Source of the DNA: Acidiphilium sp. CAG:727
GTDB lineage: Bacteria > Bacillota > Clostridia > Christensenellales > Borkfalkiaceae
Length of the DNA: 10,057 nucleotides
Direction: 5' to 3'
NCBI GenBank assembly: GCA_000437515.1
Contig: FR898385.1
Location: 1,369-11,425, forward strand
Positions 6,607 to 10,057 of this stretch are shown piece after piece (the stretch's first letter is position 1; each line of letters opens with the position of its first letter). The notes below the pieces were generated by a model that saw only the letters and a list, made by a program, of their open reading frames with translations, did no database searches and was not told where the DNA came from. The position numbers and the translations under genes were made by a program.

Positions 6607-7275
6607 ATGAGAGTATTGATTGACGGCGTGTGCGATTTTTTGGGGTTAATAAATCTTTCGGAGTATATCGCAGTAATAATTCCTATTTCGGAATGTGCGG
6701 TATTTACTCTTATCCTTTTACTCGGTGTATTCGTAAAAAAAGTACGGCTGCTCGATAAATCGGCGCTGTCGTTAAGCGCGATCGCATCGGTTTCTTTGCT
6801 TGCGGCGAAATCCGTTTTATCGGAAATAGCAGACCGTAAGTTGATTTCGGCGGGCGCGTTTTTCATCGGTATCGCGTTCTTGCTGCTCGCCGTTTTAACC
6901 GTTCAGAATCGATTGTCGTTAAAAAGCGTTAAACGAAAAGGTCGCCGCCCAGATTACCTGGGCAACGACTTAAAACCGTCGCTTACGCAAAAGGCCTTTG
7001 AAAGCGTGCGCAAACGCCGCCCCGACGAACTCAACGCAACCAAAGGTTTCAACTCCGAAAACGAGCCGTACGCCGTAAACTATTCCGAAATATTGTCTTT
7101 TATACGCAAAATCGAGCAAAAATCGCCGAATTTGAAGGACGATAAGGCTCTTGACGAATTAAAAGCCGACGTAAAGAAATTTTCAAACGGGAATTTAAGC
7201 GACGCGGAGCGAAAAGGTTTTTCGGATAAATTGTCGGGGCTTATAAAGATAATGGCAAAATACGACGTTTTATAG
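6607..7275 (+). CDS. Membrane protein of unknown function
   Basis: I do not recognise this 222-residue protein. The N-terminal half is hydrophobic, with likely membrane segments at about 20-43, 52-71 and 81-100. It is followed by a basic stretch (KSVKRKGRR, residues 106-114) that by the positive-inside rule points the tail to the cytoplasm. Residues 115-222 are polar and mostly helical-looking, with many Lys, Glu and Asp (for example LDELKADVKKF near 167-177). No catalytic motif is seen. The start is not firm: AGAGG at 6584-6588 lies 18 bases upstream, which is far for a ribosome binding site. No alternative ATG, GTG or TTG lies between it and the ATG. A separate promoter and the upstream terminator set it apart from the hydrogenase operon. 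Codon use is like the neighbours, which supports a real gene. Confidence 0.65.
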   Translation: MRVLIDGVCDFLGLINLSEYIAVIIPISECAVFTLILLLGVFVKKVRLLDKSALSLSAIASVSLLAAKSVLSEIADRKLISAGAFFIGIAFLLLAVLTVQNRLSLKSVKRKGRRPDYLGNDLKPSLTQKAFESVRKRRPDELNATKGFNSENEPYAVNYSEILSFIRKIEQKSPNLKDDKALDELKADVKKFSNGNLSDAERKGFSDKLSGLIKIMAKYDVL

Positions 7276-7373
7276 TCGTTTTTCAAATAAACTAAGAAGC
7301 AAAAATACGGATAAGCAAACTATGGAATTTTTAACGCAAAAGACTAACGAACTTATAAATTCGGGTAAAGAAA

Positions 7374-7413
7374 TCAAAAACTCCGCCGACGAAAAAGTTT
7401 CGTCGGCGGAGTT
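7374..7413 (-). terminator. Rho-independent terminator of the PHP/transporter operon
   Basis: This is a perfect 16-bp inverted repeat: AACTCCGCCGACGAAA at 7379-7394 against TTTCGTCGGCGGAGTT at 7398-7413, with a three-base loop. On the - strand it is followed by a T-rich run (GTTTTTGATTTC), directly after the transporter stop. On the + strand the following sequence has only a weak T content, so it may also stop the membrane protein transcript, but less efficiently. Confidence 0.85.
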
Positions 7414-7422
7414 CGCTTATTA

Positions 7423-8685
7423 TTAAGTTCGTCTGATTTTTTTGACAACCGCGCGGATAATCGCAATTAAAACGCAGACTTCGCTTGCCACGCAAAGCAC
7501 GATAAATACTACGTTCCAGTCGCTTAAATCGGCGATCAGCCCCAGACCGTAATCGCTCAAAGCCGAGCCGATATAACAAAATCCGTTTAATACGCCCGCC
7601 GCCATACCCGAATTCAGTTCGGCTTTATGATAGAGCGGGAACATACTCGTAACTGCGTTGTTTATTGCGGAAGTCGAAAGCGATACGAGCGACAGACACA
7701 ATATCATGACCGCCGCGCTGAGATTCGCGAACAACATGACCGCGCCCATCAGAATACCTATGAACGCAAAGGCAAGCGCGCACAAATTGACCGTATCCGG
7801 AAATTTTTTATTAAGTCTTACCGCAACCGCAGTGCCGAAAAGCGCAAGCATAGGCAAAAACAAAGTGAGCAATATGCTTAAATAACTCGGCATTTCGTAA
7901 GTATCTTCCAGTATTTTGGGAATCCAGGTAGTCAACCCGTCTTTCACGAGGTTCGTAACGACGGCGAAAAAAGCAAGAATGACAAGCGATACCATCAACG
8001 GATTGGCAATTTTCTTCTTTTCGGTCGGGGCTTTCATCGCCTGCGGATCGATAAGCGTCTTTTCTTCTTTATTCTCTTTGCCTTTACCGACGAGTTTAGG
8101 ATAGGCAAAGTTCCACACGAGCGCAAGTACCGGCAAACAGATTATAGCCGTTAAAAATGCGTATTTATAACTTACGTCGGTGCCTACCCCTGCGTTAAAA
8201 GCGGCTGATATGCCGTAAGTGATGAAGGTTCCTACGGCGACGGAAGTACCCATTACTACTACCGCGCGCGGACAATAATCGTCCGAAAGAGTTTCGGACA
8301 AAAGGCGTACGAGAGTCGGCCAGAGTACCGAAAGCGTCGCTCCGTTTATAAACCACACGTATTTGAGTACGGCAAATTCGTTACAAAACGCCATTACGGC
8401 GTTACAACAAGCCGAGATTAAAAGCGATCCGAAAACGACGAACCGCATATTGTATTTTTTGCACAACAGCCCGTTGACGACCTGCCCTGCGCCGTAGGCT
8501 ATAAAAAAACACGTTCCTACAAGCCCCGCGGTCGCTTTGTCTATCGCAAAATAAGACATTATGATCGACTTGTTCGCATTATAGCAATATTTGCCGAGAT
8601 AACTCGCGGTGTATATCGCCCAGCAAAGCGCGACCAAAAGCCATTGACGTCTGTCGGCGGGGTTTTTTATATTTTTATTCGTCAT
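7423..8685 (-). CDS. MFS transporter, organophosphate:phosphate antiporter (GlpT/UhpT-like) family
   Basis: This 420-residue protein has about twelve membrane segments and a polar central loop (about 197-228), the usual major facilitator layout. The segments YTASYLGKYCYNANKS (25-40), FINGATLSVLWPTLVRLLS (112-130) and NLVKDGLTTWIPKIL (245-259) resemble the organophosphate:Pi antiporters, which exchange sugar phosphates or glycerol-3-phosphate for phosphate at the cytoplasmic membrane. By eye, the two phosphate-binding arginines of GlpT (R45, R269) align with lysines here (K32, K248). The ATG lies three bases after the stop of the upstream PHP gene (TAATAAATG), with GGAAGAAAG as ribosome binding sequence inside that gene's end. 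The two are therefore co-transcribed. The neighbouring phosphoesterase suggests uptake of a phosphorylated compound. A transporter for a different anion is possible. Confidence 0.85.
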   Translation of the reverse strand: MTNKNIKNPADRRQWLLVALCWAIYTASYLGKYCYNANKSIIMSYFAIDKATAGLVGTCFFIAYGAGQVVNGLLCKKYNMRFVVFGSLLISACCNAVMAFCNEFAVLKYVWFINGATLSVLWPTLVRLLSETLSDDYCPRAVVVMGTSVAVGTFITYGISAAFNAGVGTDVSYKYAFLTAIICLPVLALVWNFAYPKLVGKGKENKEEKTLIDPQAMKAPTEKKKIANPLMVSLVILAFFAVVTNLVKDGLTTWIPKILEDTYEMPSYLSILLTLFLPMLALFGTAVAVRLNKKFPDTVNLCALAFAFIGILMGAVMLFANLSAAVMILCLSLVSLSTSAINNAVTSMFPLYHKAELNSGMAAGVLNGFCYIGSALSDYGLGLIADLSDWNVVFIVLCVASEVCVLIAIIRAVVKKIRRT

Positions 8686-8688
8686 TTA

Positions 8689-9957
8689 TTACTTTCTTCC
8701 GAAAAACGCCTTTCTGTAATCTTCCGCCGTCTTTTCTATCTTCGCCATTGCTTTGGCGTCGGTCTTTTTGATTACGTCTTCTATCTTACCAGCCACTCCC
8801 TTTCTTAAAGATTGAATTTCCGGTTCGAAATTATCTGTTAAAAACCTTGCGTAGCGAACGAGTCTGAACGGCCCGTAGACGCGGTATTCGTTGCCGACTT
8901 TTTCGACGGCGACCGAATTGAAATTCATTACCGCTTCTTTTACCTTGCTTACGTCTTCGGCGAAAGCGTAAGTAAAGAATTTATCGAAGAGTTCGGAAAC
9001 CACGTTATGGCAGTCCGACGCGCCGACTATCGGAATTTTTACGCCTTCGGCGCGGAGTTCGTTATACATGGCGGTCTGCAAGTTTACGCCGTTGCCCGTT
9101 TTATCGTCGTCGTCAACGACTTCGAACGCATCGAAAATCCCGTTTTTAAGCAAAAATTCGAGCATGGGGGTCTGCATATTGTATTCGCCGTACGCATCCC
9201 AGTAAGGATGGCACAAAACGCTTACGCCGCCGAATTCTCTGATTTTATTCGAAACCCAATAGCGGAACGCAAACTCCTTTTCGTCTATATCGTCGGGCAG
9301 ATTATATTGTTTTTTGAGTTCTTCGGCTTTAGAGGTAACTTCGGCGAAAACCCCGTCCGGGTCGGCGTTGATTATCTCGTTTACACTCGCGTTTGCGCCG
9401 AAATTGATTATATGGAAGAAACCCATTCCGCGGTTATGCACTTCTTCGCCGGGGTACGCTTTGAAGAACGTTGCGACTTTATCCATTTTTTTCGCGATTT
9501 CCGCCGAACCTTTATATTTGTGGTGGTCGGTTATCGCGATATAGTCGTAACCCCTTTCGTAATACGCCGCAACGACTTCGGCAGGAGTGAAAAGTCCGTC
9601 AGATTCCGTTGAATGCATGTGCGTATCGCCCTTATAGGGGTTGAGTTTATACAGATCTTCTCCAAGCGAATAAATTTCGAACGTAAGTTTTCTCGCGCCC
9701 GTATCTACGTACACTCTGTGCCTTTGTTCGCCCTTAGGGGTAAACTTGAATTCGGTTTTGCCGCCTTTTACGGCTACGTCGCTGAGAGCGTACCTCTTAT
9801 CTTCGTCGATAAAATATTTGTCGCAATGCGGAAGATTGTAAAGTTCCATAGACTGCACGGCGACTTTGACTTTCCTTTTACCTCTAAGGTCGTCGCCGCT
9901 TATAACGAGCGCGCTTTCTTTATCGGACGGAATCACTCTCGGAAACAACTGTAACAT
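8689..9957 (-). CDS. PHP-domain metal-dependent phosphoesterase
   Basis: This 422-residue protein has an N-terminal, mostly beta-strand region (about 1-105) of unknown role, followed by a PHP domain. Its metal-binding motifs are all present: GDTHMHSTESDG (H113, H115, D120), AITDHH (D144, H145), PGEEV (E171), FFH (H182), LCHPYW (H250) and GASDCH (D315, H317). PHP enzymes hydrolyse phosphate esters using two or three divalent metals. The C-terminal region (about 350-422) is charged and helical. No signal peptide is evident, so it is likely cytoplasmic. It is the first gene of a leftward operon with the organophosphate-type transporter and could cleave what that protein brings in. The start is supported by GAGGA at 9968-9972 and a promoter upstream. 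Substrates of stand-alone PHP proteins vary widely (histidinol phosphate, nucleotides, cyclic phosphates), so no specific reaction is claimed. Confidence 0.88.
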   Translation of the reverse strand: MLQLFPRVIPSDKESALVISGDDLRGKRKVKVAVQSMELYNLPHCDKYFIDEDKRYALSDVAVKGGKTEFKFTPKGEQRHRVYVDTGARKLTFEIYSLGEDLYKLNPYKGDTHMHSTESDGLFTPAEVVAAYYERGYDYIAITDHHKYKGSAEIAKKMDKVATFFKAYPGEEVHNRGMGFFHIINFGANASVNEIINADPDGVFAEVTSKAEELKKQYNLPDDIDEKEFAFRYWVSNKIREFGGVSVLCHPYWDAYGEYNMQTPMLEFLLKNGIFDAFEVVDDDDKTGNGVNLQTAMYNELRAEGVKIPIVGASDCHNVVSELFDKFFTYAFAEDVSKVKEAVMNFNSVAVEKVGNEYRVYGPFRLVRYARFLTDNFEPEIQSLRKGVAGKIEDVIKKTDAKAMAKIEKTAEDYRKAFFGRK

Positions 9958-9987
9958 AGTCGGTATATCCTCGTTTATTTTTTCTAT

Positions 9988-10016
9988 ATAATAGCACGAA
10001 CCGCGTTAAAAATCAA
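9988..10016 (-). promoter_or_regulatory. Sigma-A-type promoter for the PHP/transporter operon
   Basis: On the - strand TTGATT (10016-10011) and TATTAT (9993-9988) are separated by exactly 17 bases. Transcription would start at about 9981, some 24 bases before the ATG of the PHP gene. The remaining bases to the window edge show no further feature I can assign. Confidence 0.75.
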
Positions 10017-10057
10017 CGAGATTCGTTATATTATGCCAGACAAGAATAATACGAACC

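Noticed and set aside
7322..7426. A 34-codon open frame on the + strand (starts MEFLTQKTNELINSG)
   Set aside because: Its second half is the terminator hairpin of the leftward operon, and no clear ribosome binding site precedes it. The first half has an amphipathic-helix look, so a tiny gene cannot be fully excluded.
9007..9612. A 201-codon open frame on the + strand opposite the PHP gene
   Set aside because: It is a shadow of the PHP coding sequence, whose metal-binding motifs are complete on the other strand.
10026..10040. A second possible -10 (TGGCATAAT on the - strand) upstream of the PHP promoter
   Set aside because: No matching -35 is visible before the window edge, and the promoter at 9988-10016 is better.
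1..10057. CRISPR array, tRNA, rRNA, insertion sequence or prophage
   Set aside because: No regularly spaced repeats, cloverleaf-like sequence, transposase or integrase motif, or phage gene was seen on either strand.

Overview
The window looks like part of an anaerobic, fermentative bacterium, most likely a Clostridia-type member of the Bacillota. The grounds are the pairing of a clostridial-type bifunctional aldehyde/alcohol dehydrogenase (AdhE) with two monomeric [FeFe]-hydrogenases, strong AGGAGG-type ribosome binding sites, and moderate GC content with GAA/GAC/GCG-rich codon use. The exact lineage cannot be read from the sequence. A gut Clostridia or Christensenellales-like genome is a guess.

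Region 1 (1-6416, all + strand) is a tightly packed fermentation and hydrogen cluster. In order it holds the C-terminal iron-alcohol-dehydrogenase part of AdhE (cut by the window edge), a small kinase of the aminoglycoside/choline phosphotransferase (APH) fold, two tandem NuoE-like thioredoxin-fold [2Fe-2S] proteins, a group C (putatively sensory) [FeFe]-hydrogenase with C-terminal Fe-S and PAS-like domains (HydS type), a PP2C/SpoIIE-family phosphatase with an extra C-terminal domain, and a group B-type [FeFe]-hydrogenase. Gaps are 22, 17, -1, -16, -8 and 7 bases, and a strong rho-independent terminator follows the last gene. This supports one transcription unit with translational coupling. 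The likely logic, by inference, is that HydS reads H2 or redox state through its H-cluster and passes it via the PAS/coiled-coil tail to the phosphatase, perhaps opposed by the APH-fold kinase. The output would tune the partner hydrogenase and/or AdhE, so that electrons go to H2 or to ethanol. The H-cluster maturases HydE, HydF and HydG are not in the window.

Region 2 (6417-7278) starts with a 190-base intergenic stretch containing hairpin-rich sequence that may be a dispersed repeat. An extended -10 promoter follows, and then an unrecognised 222-residue protein with about three membrane segments and a charged helical tail.

Region 3 (7279-10057, genes on the - strand) is a two-gene operon read leftward from a good promoter at about 10016-9988. 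It contains a PHP-domain metal-dependent phosphoesterase and a 12-segment major facilitator transporter of the organophosphate:phosphate antiporter (GlpT/UhpT-like) type, ending at a perfect 16-bp hairpin terminator. The pairing suggests uptake of an organophosphate and its cleavage, but the substrate is unknown. Positions 10017-10057 show nothing I can assign.
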